64,000 nucleotides of DNA, taken from assembly GCF_001875325.1 (NCBI RefSeq), contig NZ_MDDC01000002.1, positions 62,001 to 126,000 on the forward strand. The letters are read 5' to 3'. This stretch comes from Neomoorella thermoacetica (GTDB lineage Bacteria; Bacillota; DSM-521; Neomoorellales; Neomoorellaceae). Made by a program: the position numbers and the translations under genes. Numbering within the stretch: position 1 is the first letter of the stretch; each line of letters starts with the position of its first letter. Below the pieces are notes generated by a model that saw only the letters and a program-made list of their open reading frames with translations, was not told the origin of the DNA and searched no databases. This document shows positions 40,164 through 48,584 of this stretch, piece after piece.

Positions 40164-40895
40164 CCTGGCCTGGTGGGCGAAGGGGTTCTGCTTATAAATA
40201 ATAATATCCACGCGGCGGTTTTTACGGCGATCCTCTTCGCTGTTGTTGGGAAAAAGGGGATGATACTGGCCGTAGCCCAGGGCGACGAAACGGGAAGGGG
40301 CCAGGCCGGCGGTCTCCGTGAAATAACGGATGACCGTAGTGGCCCGGATGACCGACAGTTCCCAGTTGGTGGGGAACTGGGAGGTGTTGATGGGCAGGTC
40401 GTCAGTAGAACCGGCTACACCGATATAATTGGGCACCTGCCCGAGGTAACCGGCTATTTTTTGCAAAATGGGCACTGAGGCCGGGCGTAAGGTGGCCTGG
40501 CCGCGGTCAAAGAGGACTGAACCGGTAAAGCTAATGATCAATCCCTGGTCGGTGGCGGTGACAAAAACCTGATCTTTCAATCCCTGTTCCGCCAGGTAGG
40601 ACTGTAAATCCTGGCTGAAGCCCGCCAGTTCGTCCGGGGGCGTTACCTGGTTGCCGCTGCCAAGTTCGGGAAGCACCATGCTGCCGGCACTGCTGGTGAA
40701 TATCTGGCTCAGGGCTTGCGCCAGTTGCTGGTAGCGGGCCATATCAACCTTGGAAACGGCGTACATGACGATGAAAAAGGCCATTAAGAGAGTAATCAGG
40801 TCGGCGTAGGTTAAGAGCCAGCGCATGCTCCCGGCGCCGGCATGACTGCTGCCCTGGTTTTCTTCATCGGCCTGCAGTCTTTTGAAAATGGACAT
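40161..40895 (-). CDS. motB: Flagellar stator protein MotB
   Basis: A stator subunit of 244 residues. The single transmembrane helix RWLLTYADLITLLMAFFIVM carries the proton-accepting Asp32. A linker precedes the OmpA-like peptidoglycan-binding domain (LFDRGQATLRPASVPILQKI, LSVIRATTVIRYF, NSEEDRRKNRRVDIII). With MotA it forms the ion-driven stator. It lies 37 bp downstream of motA on the minus strand. Confidence 0.93.
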   Translation of the reverse strand: MSIFKRLQADEENQGSSHAGAGSMRWLLTYADLITLLMAFFIVMYAVSKVDMARYQQLAQALSQIFTSSAGSMVLPELGSGNQVTPPDELAGFSQDLQSYLAEQGLKDQVFVTATDQGLIISFTGSVLFDRGQATLRPASVPILQKIAGYLGQVPNYIGVAGSTDDLPINTSQFPTNWELSVIRATTVIRYFTETAGLAPSRFVALGYGQYHPLFPNNSEEDRRKNRRVDIIIYKQNPFAHQAR

Positions 40896-40932
40896 ACCCT
40901 TTCGGTCCCTTCTTTAACAGGAGAAGTTTGCT

Positions 40933-41694
40933 TTATACTTCGCCGGAGGTTTCTATTTCAGCCAGGATTCCCAGCTCACGCCTGATTAGACGCGGGTTTT
41001 TCCCCTGGACGATGCCGAGGATGCCCTCCATGATTATCTGGTCGACCACCATTTTTTCCCCTGCCCGGGCCTTTAACTTGGCAGCCATGGGTAACCAGAG
41101 GATATTGGCACTGGCAATACCGTAAAGGGTGGCCAGGAAGGCCACGGCGATGGCGGCGGCCAGTTTGGTGGTATCGCTGATATTGCTTAAGACATGCACC
41201 AGGCCGATAACAGTGCCGATAATACCCATGGTGGGGGCGTAACCGCCTGCCGTCTCAAAGATCCCGGCACCGGTCTTATAATCCTGCTGGCGGCGCAGGA
41301 TTTCATTTTCCATAATCCGGCGGATCTCTTCCGGGTCAATACCATCGACGGCAAAGGAGAGGCCATGACGCAGGAGAGGATCGCTGAATTGCTGGGCGCG
41401 GCTCTCCAAAGCCAGGAGGCCTTCCCGGCGGGCGGTTTCGGCCAACTCCACCAGAGTGTTGACGATATCCTCGAAATCGGCGTGGTTATCCTGGAAGACT
41501 TGCCCCAAAAGCCCGGGTACGCGTCTAAGCTCCCGGAGAGGATAGGAGAAGGCGGTGGCCCCTATGGTACCGCCGAGGATGATGACTATGGCCGGGATAT
41601 TTAGCAGGGCGGTCAGGCTATTCCCTTCCAGGGTCAGGGCGATAATAATGGCTGCGACGGCTGTGGTTAAACCGAGAATACTTGCCAGGTCCAT
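40933..41694 (-). CDS. motA: Flagellar stator protein MotA
   Basis: A membrane protein of 253 residues with four transmembrane helices: two N-terminal (LGLTTAVAAIIIALTLEG, IPAIVIILGGTIGATAF) and two C-terminal (TMGIIGTVIGLVHVL, LAAAIAVAFLATLYGIASAN). The charged cytoplasmic loop between pairs would contact the rotor. The longest frame starts at 41748 without a ribosome binding site. The ATG at 41694 gives the family start MDLASILGL and follows GGAG by about five bases. Confidence 0.92.
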   Translation of the reverse strand: MDLASILGLTTAVAAIIIALTLEGNSLTALLNIPAIVIILGGTIGATAFSYPLRELRRVPGLLGQVFQDNHADFEDIVNTLVELAETARREGLLALESRAQQFSDPLLRHGLSFAVDGIDPEEIRRIMENEILRRQQDYKTGAGIFETAGGYAPTMGIIGTVIGLVHVLSNISDTTKLAAAIAVAFLATLYGIASANILWLPMAAKLKARAGEKMVVDQIIMEGILGIVQGKNPRLIRRELGILAEIETSGEV

Positions 41695-41877
41695 ATAGTC
41701 TCCGGTACGGTGGCGAACCGGACTACCCTCCTTTAAGTTTTTTTCCATACATACATAAAATATAATCGGCTGCTAAGGAGGAACGTTAAGGAACCAGGAA
41801 AAAATCTTATCGGGAAAGGTCAGTTACAGAGGAAGTTACGGCCGGGCGTAGAATTAGGTAAACCGGAGCCAAGTAAG

Positions 41878-42588
41878 ATGGAGGAATTAAATTTGGTAGC
41901 CCTGATTGAGCCTTTATACAACAAGCACTATAGTTGCCTATTCTGCGGCCGGGAATTTACCAACAAAAAGCTGCGCCTGAGCCGCATCCGCCAGGTTAAA
42001 CGTGACAGCGATCTATGTGCCTATTTTGAAGGCGAAAACCCTTACTTTTACGAAGTGGCTGTTTGTCCCCACTGCGGTTACGCCTTTACCATGGGTTTCG
42101 GGGCGGTGAAAAAGGAGCGCCGGGAAGTGATAACCCGCGAGTATATCAACAAAATAACCCATAAGGATTATACCGGCCCGCGTACCCTGGGCGATGCCTT
42201 AAAGGTATTCAAGCTGGCCCTGTTATGTGGAGATTTGAACCAGGAAAGAAAATCGGTCATTGCAGGCATTTGTTTACATATTGCCTGGTTTTACCGTTAC
42301 ATCCGGGAAGAAGAGGCGGAAAAGAAGTACCTGCGGAACGCCTGTGACCTCTACCAGGAGGCCTATCAGAAGGAGAGCAGCACTGGCAGGGAAGGAAACC
42401 CCAACCTGATCCTCTACATGATCGGCGAGCTGGAGGGGCGCCTGGGCAATTATGCGGAAGCCTGCCGGTGGCTGGGGCGCTTGTTAAATGTCCGCAACCT
42501 GGAACCCTACCTCCACGATTTGTTATTGGAACGCTGGGAGGTCTACCGGGAAAGATTAAAGGAAACCATTCCTGCCGGCGCGCCATAG
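41878..42588 (+). CDS. DUF2225 family protein
   Basis: A protein of 236 residues of the DUF2225 family, common in spore-forming Firmicutes. Two CxxC pairs, CLFCGREF near residue 20 and CPHCGYAF near 63, should bind zinc. The C-terminal half is helical with TPR-like features (ICLHIAWFYRYIREEEAEKKYLRN, NPNLILYMIGELEGRLGNY, EACRWLGRLL). Function is unknown. The gene diverges from motA and is followed by the phosphofructokinase gene. Confidence 0.85.
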   Translation: MEELNLVALIEPLYNKHYSCLFCGREFTNKKLRLSRIRQVKRDSDLCAYFEGENPYFYEVAVCPHCGYAFTMGFGAVKKERREVITREYINKITHKDYTGPRTLGDALKVFKLALLCGDLNQERKSVIAGICLHIAWFYRYIREEEAEKKYLRNACDLYQEAYQKESSTGREGNPNLILYMIGELEGRLGNYAEACRWLGRLLNVRNLEPYLHDLLLERWEVYRERLKETIPAGAP

Positions 42589-42648
42589 GTCTTAATCTCA
42601 GGGCAGGCACCCGGGCCGCTGGCGCGGCACCAGCAAGCGTACCGTAGT

Positions 42649-42677
42649 TTGTTTTTATTCCCGGAAATTGCTATTAT
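42649..42677 (+). promoter_or_regulatory. Promoter of the phosphofructokinase gene
   Basis: TTGTTT at 42649-42654 and TATTAT at 42672-42677 with a 17-base spacer, 29 bases before the start codon. Confidence 0.6.
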
Positions 42678-42705
42678 GGTTAAAAATTGAAGGGAGATGA
42701 GGGAT

Positions 42706-43788
42706 TTGCCCAAACGCCTGGGTATCCTTACCGGCGGCGGCGACTGCCCCGGACTAAATGCCGTCATCAGGGCGGCTACGAAGACGGCCATGGGCCACGG
42801 TTATGAGATGATCGGCTTTCTGGACGGTTATACCGGCGTGGTCGAAGGCCGGTATATCAAGCTGGACCCCGCGGCCATTTCCGGCCTCCTCCACCGGGGC
42901 GGCACCATTCTGGGTACCAATAACCGCAGCAATCCATTTTATTTTCCCGTCCAGGAAAATGGCGAGACCATTTACCGGGATATGTCGGACCGGGCCATCG
43001 AGCGCCTCAGGGAGATGAACGTCGAGGTTCTCCTGGTGGTTGGCGGTGACGGCACCCTGGCCGGGGCCCGGGACTTTAAGGCCAAAGGGGTGCGGGTCAT
43101 CGGTATCCCCAAGACCATCGACAACGACCTGGCGGCCACCGACCAGACCTTTGGTTTCGATACGGCCGTCAGGACGGCCACCGAGGCCCTGGATAAATTA
43201 CATACCACGGCGGAATCCCATCACCGGGTCATGGTCCTGGAGCTTATGGGCCGTTACGCCGGCTGGATCGCCCTTTACAGCGGCCTGGCCGGAGGGGCGG
43301 ATGTAATTTTAATTCCCGAGATTCCCTGGAATATAGACGGGGTGCTGGCCAAAATAGAAGCCCGCCGGGCCGAGGGCAAACCCTTCAGCATAGTCGTTGT
43401 TGCCGAAGGGGTCAAATCGCCGGAGGGTGAGCTGGTCGTCCAGCGCCGGGTGGAAGGCAGCGTGGAAAGGGTGCGCCTGGGTGGCATCGGCCAGCTGGTG
43501 GGCAAATTAATAGAAGAGAAGAGCGGCATCGAAACCCGGGTGACGGTCCTGGGCCATATCCAGCGGGGCGGTTCGCCCTCTTCCTACGACCGCGTTCTGG
43601 CCACTCGCTTCGGGGTGGCAGCCGCCGAACTGGCCGTCAAGGGCGTCCACGGGGTCATGGTCTGCCTGCGGGGCAGCGATATCTCCCATGTGCCCCTGGA
43701 AGAAGCCGTCGGCAAACCCCGGACCATTCCAAGGGACCACCAGCTCCTGGCCACAGCCAGGGCTATAGGGATTAGCTTTGGGGAGTGA
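42706..43788 (+). CDS. pfkA: 6-phosphofructokinase with mixed ATP/PPi signature
   Basis: A glycolytic enzyme of 360 residues phosphorylating fructose 6-phosphate. Landmarks are ILTGGGDCPGLNAVIR, LVVGGDGTLAGA (phosphoryl-donor site, near residue 113), PKTIDNDLAATD (catalytic Asp, near 135-140), GRYAGWIALYSGLA and GHIQRGGSPSSYDR. The GGDGT glycine is the ATP-type residue. Lys in PKTIDND is the residue seen in PPi-dependent enzymes, where typical ATP enzymes have Gly. This mixed combination leaves donor choice open. GGGAG abuts the ATG at 42697 but is nine bases from the TTG at 42706, which is preferred. Confidence 0.93.
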   Translation: MPKRLGILTGGGDCPGLNAVIRAATKTAMGHGYEMIGFLDGYTGVVEGRYIKLDPAAISGLLHRGGTILGTNNRSNPFYFPVQENGETIYRDMSDRAIERLREMNVEVLLVVGGDGTLAGARDFKAKGVRVIGIPKTIDNDLAATDQTFGFDTAVRTATEALDKLHTTAESHHRVMVLELMGRYAGWIALYSGLAGGADVILIPEIPWNIDGVLAKIEARRAEGKPFSIVVVAEGVKSPEGELVVQRRVEGSVERVRLGGIGQLVGKLIEEKSGIETRVTVLGHIQRGGSPSSYDRVLATRFGVAAAELAVKGVHGVMVCLRGSDISHVPLEEAVGKPRTIPRDHQLLATARAIGISFGE

Positions 43789-43856
43789 TGAAAGGTCTCA
43801 TTGCCGCTGTCCCGCCGGGTTGCCGGTGCCGGTTACTTTATCGCCGGTACCGGGCC

Positions 43857-44669
43857 TCAGTAATTGAGGATAACCAGTTCGGTGATGCTGCCGCGCCGTT
43901 GGGGGCGGGAGTTAATGGCCCGCCTGGCCTGGACGGTTTCGATGCGGAAACCCCGGTAGAGTTCCCTGATGAGGGGTGTGTCGGAGTTGCTGAGCATCAC
44001 CAGGCAACCCCGCCGGGTAAGCTCCCGGAACACCCGGGCCAGCCGCTTTTGCTCCCCTTCACCAAAGTTTACCGCTGTGTAACTGGTAAAGCGGGAGGTA
44101 CGATTCAGGGGCTGGTAGGGGGGATCGAAGTAAATAAAATCGCCCGGCCGGGCGTATTCCAGGACCAGGCTGAAATCTCCGGCGCGGAGTTCGGCCGCCT
44201 GTAAAGCCCCGGAGGCGGCCCTCAGGCCGGCGGCGTTCACAATGTCCGGGTTTTTGTACCTGCCGAAGGGAACGTTGAACTTATTCAGCCTGTTGACCCG
44301 GTAGAGGCCGTTGTAGCAGGTCCTGTTGAGGTAAATGAAGCGGGAAGCCCGCGCCACCGGCGGCAGCCGGGCCGGGTCGGTATCCCGGACGGTGTAGTAA
44401 TATTCCCTGGTGTACCTGTGCCGCCGGAGGTCAGCAATGAGTTCCTCGACGTTATCCCTGACCACGTGGTAAACGTTGATCAGTTCCTCATTGAGGTCGG
44501 CCAGGAGGGCATATGCGGGCTGCAGGTAGAAAAAGAGGGCGCCGCCGCCGACCATGGGTTCCAGGTAGCGGCTGTAGTTTTGCGGCAGTAATGGCTGCAA
44601 CTGTTCGAGTAATTGGCCCTTACCCCCGGCCCATTTTAGAAAGGGCCGGGCTGGAGATGGGACATCCAA
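43857..44669 (-). CDS. D12-class DNA adenine methylase (orphan Dam-like)
   Basis: An N6-adenine methyltransferase of 270 residues. The SAM-binding motif FLKWAGGKGQLL and the catalytic YFDPPYQPL are clear, as are YLEPMVGGGALFF and NRTCYNGLYRVN. No restriction gene is seen nearby. Dam-type enzymes usually methylate GATC, but the specificity cannot be read here. It is convergent with the phosphofructokinase gene. The start is TTG at 44669 with AGGTGAGG a few bases upstream. Confidence 0.9.
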   Translation of the reverse strand: MDVPSPARPFLKWAGGKGQLLEQLQPLLPQNYSRYLEPMVGGGALFFYLQPAYALLADLNEELINVYHVVRDNVEELIADLRRHRYTREYYYTVRDTDPARLPPVARASRFIYLNRTCYNGLYRVNRLNKFNVPFGRYKNPDIVNAAGLRAASGALQAAELRAGDFSLVLEYARPGDFIYFDPPYQPLNRTSRFTSYTAVNFGEGEQKRLARVFRELTRRGCLVMLSNSDTPLIRELYRGFRIETVQARRAINSRPQRRGSITELVILNY

Positions 44670-45205
44670 TATAACCTCACCTGCTTCTTAACTCTCCTCT
44701 ACCTTGCCCGCTTCAGTTCCTTGAGGAGCGTATCCTGGCGGGCCTTTTTCCCAGCAGGAAATCTACCTCGAGGGTGATATCATCCCGTCGCTCATCAAGC
44801 TGTTATATTTCGCCGCCGGAGGGAAAATCCCTGCTAAATTTTCCCTCAGGGCTCTAAATTCTCTTGCGTTCTGCCCGGATATAGTGCAAAATAGCACTAG
44901 AACAACCTGACCGGGTGGGCCGGAGGCCGGCCCGGGAGGGTACCAAAATTAAACCTGCGGTGAGGGGTAACCTGAACCTGAGGGGAGGGCCTTAAAGTGA
45001 TGGATGCTTCTTGACGCCTGTCGACTCATAAAAGCCGGCAGGCGTTTTTTGGTTTGAGACGCCCTCCGGCCTGGAGGCACAACCCGGGAGCGAGGTGCTT
45101 TAAAAGCCTGCCGCCGGTAATCCTGCCGGGATGAAAGAGCCGGCCCAAACCGGAAACCGGGAGAAATTATCCAGGGTAAAAAGTAGCGCAGGAAGGAGTG
45201 CGACA
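44670..45205. other. Leader/intergenic region upstream of the hyd genes
   Basis: No intact gene of normal size. On the minus strand about 44702-44800 encodes a fragment reading QLDERRDDITLEVDFLLGKK with no start codon, likely a relic. On the plus strand 44880-45013 is GC-rich with several pairing segments (GGGCCGGAGGCCGGCCC and others). It contains a possible 5-codon leader frame (GTG ATG GAT GCT TCT TGA, 44998-45015) behind GGGGAGGG. It ends at the terminator at 45014-45050. I could not match it to a known riboswitch class. Confidence 0.45.
45014..45050 (+). terminator. Attenuator-like terminator upstream of the hyd genes
   Basis: ACGCCTGTCG / CGGCAGGCGT with a loop, followed by TTTTTT. It lies about 155 bases before the TM1266-like gene and after a structured GC-rich leader, so it may act as a conditional terminator. 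Confidence 0.75.
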
Positions 45206-45463
45206 GTGGAGAACCGCCTGGGAGTTGTCGGCATAGTTATCGAGAACCGGGAACACACAGCCGCCCGGGTCAACGCCATTTTAAGCGAGTATGGCCACTG
45301 TATCGTCGGCCGCATGGGTATCCCTTACCGGGAGCGCGGGGTGGCAGTCATCGCCTTGATTGTAGATGGGACGACCGACACCATCGGCGCCCTGACGGGT
45401 AAACTGGGCGGCCTGCCCGGGGTGAAGGTCCGGGCGGCCCTGACGGGAAAGGAGGGGGGGTAA
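45206..45463 (+). CDS. TM1266-type iron-only hydrogenase system regulator
   Basis: A protein of 85 residues with an ACT-like ferredoxin fold. The start ENRLGVVGIVIENREHTAA, followed by VNAILSEYGHCIVGRMGIPY and GVAVIALIVDG, matches the family found beside hydrogenase maturases. The GTG at 45206 follows GGAAGGAG by 7 bases; the longest frame begins further upstream with no ribosome binding site. It is 3 bp from hydE and probably senses a small ligand to tune hydrogenase assembly, which is inference. Confidence 0.85.
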   Translation: MENRLGVVGIVIENREHTAARVNAILSEYGHCIVGRMGIPYRERGVAVIALIVDGTTDTIGALTGKLGGLPGVKVRAALTGKEGG

Positions 45464-45466
45464 GCT

Positions 45467-46519
45467 GTGCGGCCGGATTTTACTGCAAGCTGGCAGCGGG
45501 CGGCAGCAGGTGAAGAACTCCATCGTGAAGATATTGTTAATCTCCTCGCCGCCGCCCCCGGCGAAGAGGAGGAAGCCCTCTACCGGCTGGCGGACGGCGT
45601 CCGCGCCCGGGTGGCGGGGGACGAGGTCCACCTGCGCGGGATTATCGAGTTTTCCAATTACTGCCGCCGCCGCTGTTGCTACTGCGGCCTCCGGGCTGAT
45701 AACACCCGGTTGCACCGCTACCGCCTGATGCCGGAGGATATAGTAGCTGTGGCCAGACAGGGAGCAGAGCTGGGCTATGGTACCATCGTCCTCCAGTCCG
45801 GGGAGGACCCCTGGTATACGGCCCCGGTGGTGGCCCGGATCGTACGGGAAATTAAAAAGCTGGGTGTGGCCGTGACCCTGTGCGTCGGCGAGCGGCCCCG
45901 GGAGGATTACGCCCTGTGGCGGGAGGCCGGGGCCGACCGCTACCTCCTGAAACACGAGACGGCCAATGAAAACCTCTACGCCCGCCTCCACCCCGGCATG
46001 AGCTGGCAGGAGCGCCGCCAGTGCCTGGCCTGGCTGCGGGAATTGGATTACCAGGTGGGTTCCGGCAACATCATCGGCCTGCCGGGCCAGACCCTGGAGG
46101 ACCTGGCTGATGATTTAATCCTCCTGCGGGAGCTGGACGTGGAGATGGCGGGTTTGGGTCCCTTTATTCCCCACCCGGCAACGCCCCTGGGCGGGGAACC
46201 GGCGGGTAGCCTGGACCTCACCTACCGGGTGGTAGCTACCGCCCGCCTGGTCATTCCTTTCTCCCATTTACCGGCCACTACGGCGGTGGGCACCCTGGCC
46301 CCCAACGGCCGCCAGCTGGCCCTGCAGCGGGGGGCCAACGTCATCATGCCCAACCTGACACCCACCCGCTACCGGGCCGACTACCAGATCTATCCTAACA
46401 AGATTTGTATCAAAGAGGGGCCGGAGGATTGCCGTCACTGTCTGCAGGGTATGGTGCGCGCCCTGGGGCGGCGCCTGGGCCGGGGGCCGGGCCACACCTT
46501 GAAGCCCATCCCGGCTTAG
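45467..46519 (+). CDS. hydE: [FeFe]-hydrogenase maturase HydE
   Basis: A radical SAM enzyme of 350 residues that helps build the organometallic H-cluster. The SAM-cluster motif is CRRRCCYC within EFSNYCRRRCCYCGLR. Other features are LQSGEDPWY, LKHETANENLYARLHPG, GNIIGLPGQTLEDLADD and PHPATPLGGEP, all typical. The C-terminal Cys pair (CRHC) resembles the auxiliary site in some members. The GTG start follows AAGGAGGGG. It is co-oriented with the TM1266 gene and hydG. Confidence 0.93.
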   Translation: MRPDFTASWQRAAAGEELHREDIVNLLAAAPGEEEEALYRLADGVRARVAGDEVHLRGIIEFSNYCRRRCCYCGLRADNTRLHRYRLMPEDIVAVARQGAELGYGTIVLQSGEDPWYTAPVVARIVREIKKLGVAVTLCVGERPREDYALWREAGADRYLLKHETANENLYARLHPGMSWQERRQCLAWLRELDYQVGSGNIIGLPGQTLEDLADDLILLRELDVEMAGLGPFIPHPATPLGGEPAGSLDLTYRVVATARLVIPFSHLPATTAVGTLAPNGRQLALQRGANVIMPNLTPTRYRADYQIYPNKICIKEGPEDCRHCLQGMVRALGRRLGRGPGHTLKPIPA

Positions 46520-46635
46520 CAATTAAGTATAACTTTAATTAACATAACATCAAAGGACGGAGTGAAAGCGGCGAAAAAGCGGCGAAGGTCCGGATAAATG
46601 CTTAAGTATTATTAAACGGAATGGGGTAATTTTCC

Positions 46636-48039
46636 ATGCAACACGGTTATCGTGCCGGCTTTATCGATCATGAAGAGATAGAAAGCTACCTGGAAGAAGC
46701 CCAAGGGGCCACCAGGGACGAGGCTGCCCGCATCGTCGAGAAGGCGCGGGAAGCGAAGGGCCTGGAGCCCTACGAGGTGGCCGTCCTGCTCCAGAACGAC
46801 GACACGGGCGTGCGGCGGCAGATGTTCGCCGTGGCCCGGGAAATAAAAGAGAAGATCTACGGCCGGCGCATGGTCCTCTTTGCCCCCCTCTATTTCAGCG
46901 ACTACTGCGTTAACAACTGCCGTTACTGCGGCTACCGGCGGGAAAACAAATTTGAACGCCGCCGCCTGGAACCGGCGGAACTGGAGCGGGAGGTACGTAT
47001 ATTAGAGTCCCTGGGGCATAAACGCCTGGCCCTGGAAGCCGGGGAAGACCCGGTCCACTGCCCCCTGGACTACGTTCTGGATGTTATCAACCGCGTCTAT
47101 CACATAACCGAGGCCAATGGTAATATCCGCCGGGTGAACGTCAACATTGCCGCCACCACTTTGGACGCTTACCGCCAGCTTAAAGAAGCCGGCATCGGCA
47201 CCTACATTCTTTTCCAGGAAACCTACCACCGCCCGACTTACGCCTACATGCACCCCGGCGGTCCCAAAGCAGACTATGACTGGCACACCACGGCCATGGA
47301 CCGGGCCATGGAGGGGGGCATCGACGACGTCGGCCTGGGGGTCCTTTTCGGTCTTTACGATTATAAATTTGAGGTGATGGGCCTGCTCTACCATGCCCGG
47401 CACCTGGAGCAGGCCTTCGGCGTCGGCCCCCATACCATCTCCGTGCCGCGCCTGCGGCCGGCGTATGGCATTAACCTGGAGAATTTCCCATATCTAGTTA
47501 ACGACGACGACTTCAAGAAGCTGGTAGCCATCATCCGCCTGGCCGTCCCCTATACCGGCATGATCATCTCCACCCGCGAGACGCCGGAACTCCGCGCCGA
47601 GCTCCTGCAGCTGGGCGTTTCCCAGATCAGCGCCGGTTCCTGCACCGGCGTCGGCGGTTACGGCCGCCATTATGCCGATCAGGAAGACGATATCTCCCAG
47701 TTCGAGGTCGGCGACCACCGCCACCCCGATGAGGTTATCAGCGACCTCTGCCGGCGGGGGTATCTCCCCAGCTACTGCACGGCCTGTTACCGCCGCGGGC
47801 GTACCGGCGACCGCTTCATGTCCCTCGCCAAAACCGGCGAGATCCAGCATGTATGCCAGCCCAACGCCATCCTGACCTTTAAAGAATACCTGCTGGACTA
47901 CGCCGGACCGGCTACCAGGGAGGCAGGGGAAGCGGCCATCAGGGAGCACCTGGCCCGGATACCCAGCCCGGCCGTTCGCGCCGAAACCGAACGCCGCCTG
48001 GCGCGCATCGCCGCCGGCGAAAGGGATTTATATTTTTAG
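46636..48039 (+). CDS. hydG: [FeFe]-hydrogenase maturase HydG
   Basis: A radical SAM tyrosine lyase of 467 residues that produces CO and cyanide ligands for the H-cluster. The SAM-cluster motif is CVNNCRYCGY. The C-terminal auxiliary cluster motif is CTACYRRGRTGDRFM. ETYHRPTYAYMHPGGPKADY and SAGSCTGVGGYG are further family landmarks. HydF, the third maturase, is not in this window. A 116-bp gap with an AT-rich stretch separates it from hydE and may hold its own promoter. Confidence 0.95.
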   Translation: MQHGYRAGFIDHEEIESYLEEAQGATRDEAARIVEKAREAKGLEPYEVAVLLQNDDTGVRRQMFAVAREIKEKIYGRRMVLFAPLYFSDYCVNNCRYCGYRRENKFERRRLEPAELEREVRILESLGHKRLALEAGEDPVHCPLDYVLDVINRVYHITEANGNIRRVNVNIAATTLDAYRQLKEAGIGTYILFQETYHRPTYAYMHPGGPKADYDWHTTAMDRAMEGGIDDVGLGVLFGLYDYKFEVMGLLYHARHLEQAFGVGPHTISVPRLRPAYGINLENFPYLVNDDDFKKLVAIIRLAVPYTGMIISTRETPELRAELLQLGVSQISAGSCTGVGGYGRHYADQEDDISQFEVGDHRHPDEVISDLCRRGYLPSYCTACYRRGRTGDRFMSLAKTGEIQHVCQPNAILTFKEYLLDYAGPATREAGEAAIREHLARIPSPAVRAETERRLARIAAGERDLYF

Positions 48040-48066
48040 TGCCGCTACCCCCAACCGGCGCTTTAT

Positions 48067-48097
48067 CCCCCCGCCCTCTCACGGCAGGGGGTTTTTA
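48067..48097 (+). terminator. Terminator after hydG
   Basis: CCCCCCGCC / GGCAGGGGG with loop CTCTCAC is followed by TTTTTAT, 28 bases after the hydG stop. Confidence 0.85.
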
Positions 48098-48099
48098 TC

Positions 48100-48484
48100 A
48101 TTATTAAGGCCGATTTAAGCGGCTTTTTCTTTTGCCTGATGTCTTTATATTTTTTTTACTCCCTGCCATTGTTTCTTGACACCTAATTGACCGCCAGCGG
48201 AGATAAAATAAGCCTGCACGGAGGTCGGCGCCACCACCGCGCACCATGCAACCGGGCTAAGAAAAAGCGAACCCGGAACACCCGGGGGATAGGCCTGTTT
48301 TACCTGCTCCCGGCCAGGCTTTTGGTCGGGTATGGATGGAGAGCCGGCAGGCAAGGGAGAGAGAAAAAAAAGAGTGGAGGGAGAGAGGAAAGCAAAAGTG
48401 AAGGATAAAGGTTCAGGGGTTGCGGGAAAATGTAACCGGGTATTTCGCCCCGGGGTAAAATAAAACGGCAGGGGAGGATGGTTT
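48100..48484 (+). other. Long leader of the kdp operon with purine-rich tract
   Basis: This is 385 bp without a gene. It holds TTGACA at 48176-48181, but no -10 at a standard distance could be found. GC-rich self-complementary segments occur at about 48255-48345 (ACCGGGC, GAACCCGG, CCCGGCC and GGTCGGG). A strongly purine-biased tract of about 65 bases runs from about 48346 to 48411 (GGGAGAGAGAAAAAAAAGAG and onward). A regulatory leader is likely given the operon, but I could not match it to the c-di-AMP (ydaO) riboswitch consensus. GGGGAGG precedes kdpF. Confidence 0.5.
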
Positions 48485-48571
48485 ATGTTAGATCTTATTC
48501 TCGGTGGCCTGGTCGCCATGGCATTGCTGGTATATCTGGTCTATGCCTTGATGCGGGCTGAGGAACTGTAA
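48485..48571 (+). CDS. kdpF: Potassium-transporting ATPase subunit KdpF
   Basis: A single-helix peptide of 28 residues (MLDLILGGLVAMALLVYLVY and a short tail) placed directly before kdpA, as in other Kdp operons. It stabilises the KdpABC complex. GGGGAGG precedes the ATG. It is too small for ordinary gene finders. Confidence 0.9.
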   Translation: MLDLILGGLVAMALLVYLVYALMRAEEL

Positions 48572-48584
48572 GGGTGGGTGACTG

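Noticed and set aside
44940-45000. TPP riboswitch in front of the hyd genes
   Set aside because: The string CCTGAACCTGAG recalls part of the TPP aptamer, but the CTGAGA and GGATAATGCCAGC elements are missing.
48180-48400. c-di-AMP (ydaO-type) riboswitch upstream of kdp
   Set aside because: Expected from context, but the conserved pieces of that aptamer could not be found, so only an unassigned leader is reported.
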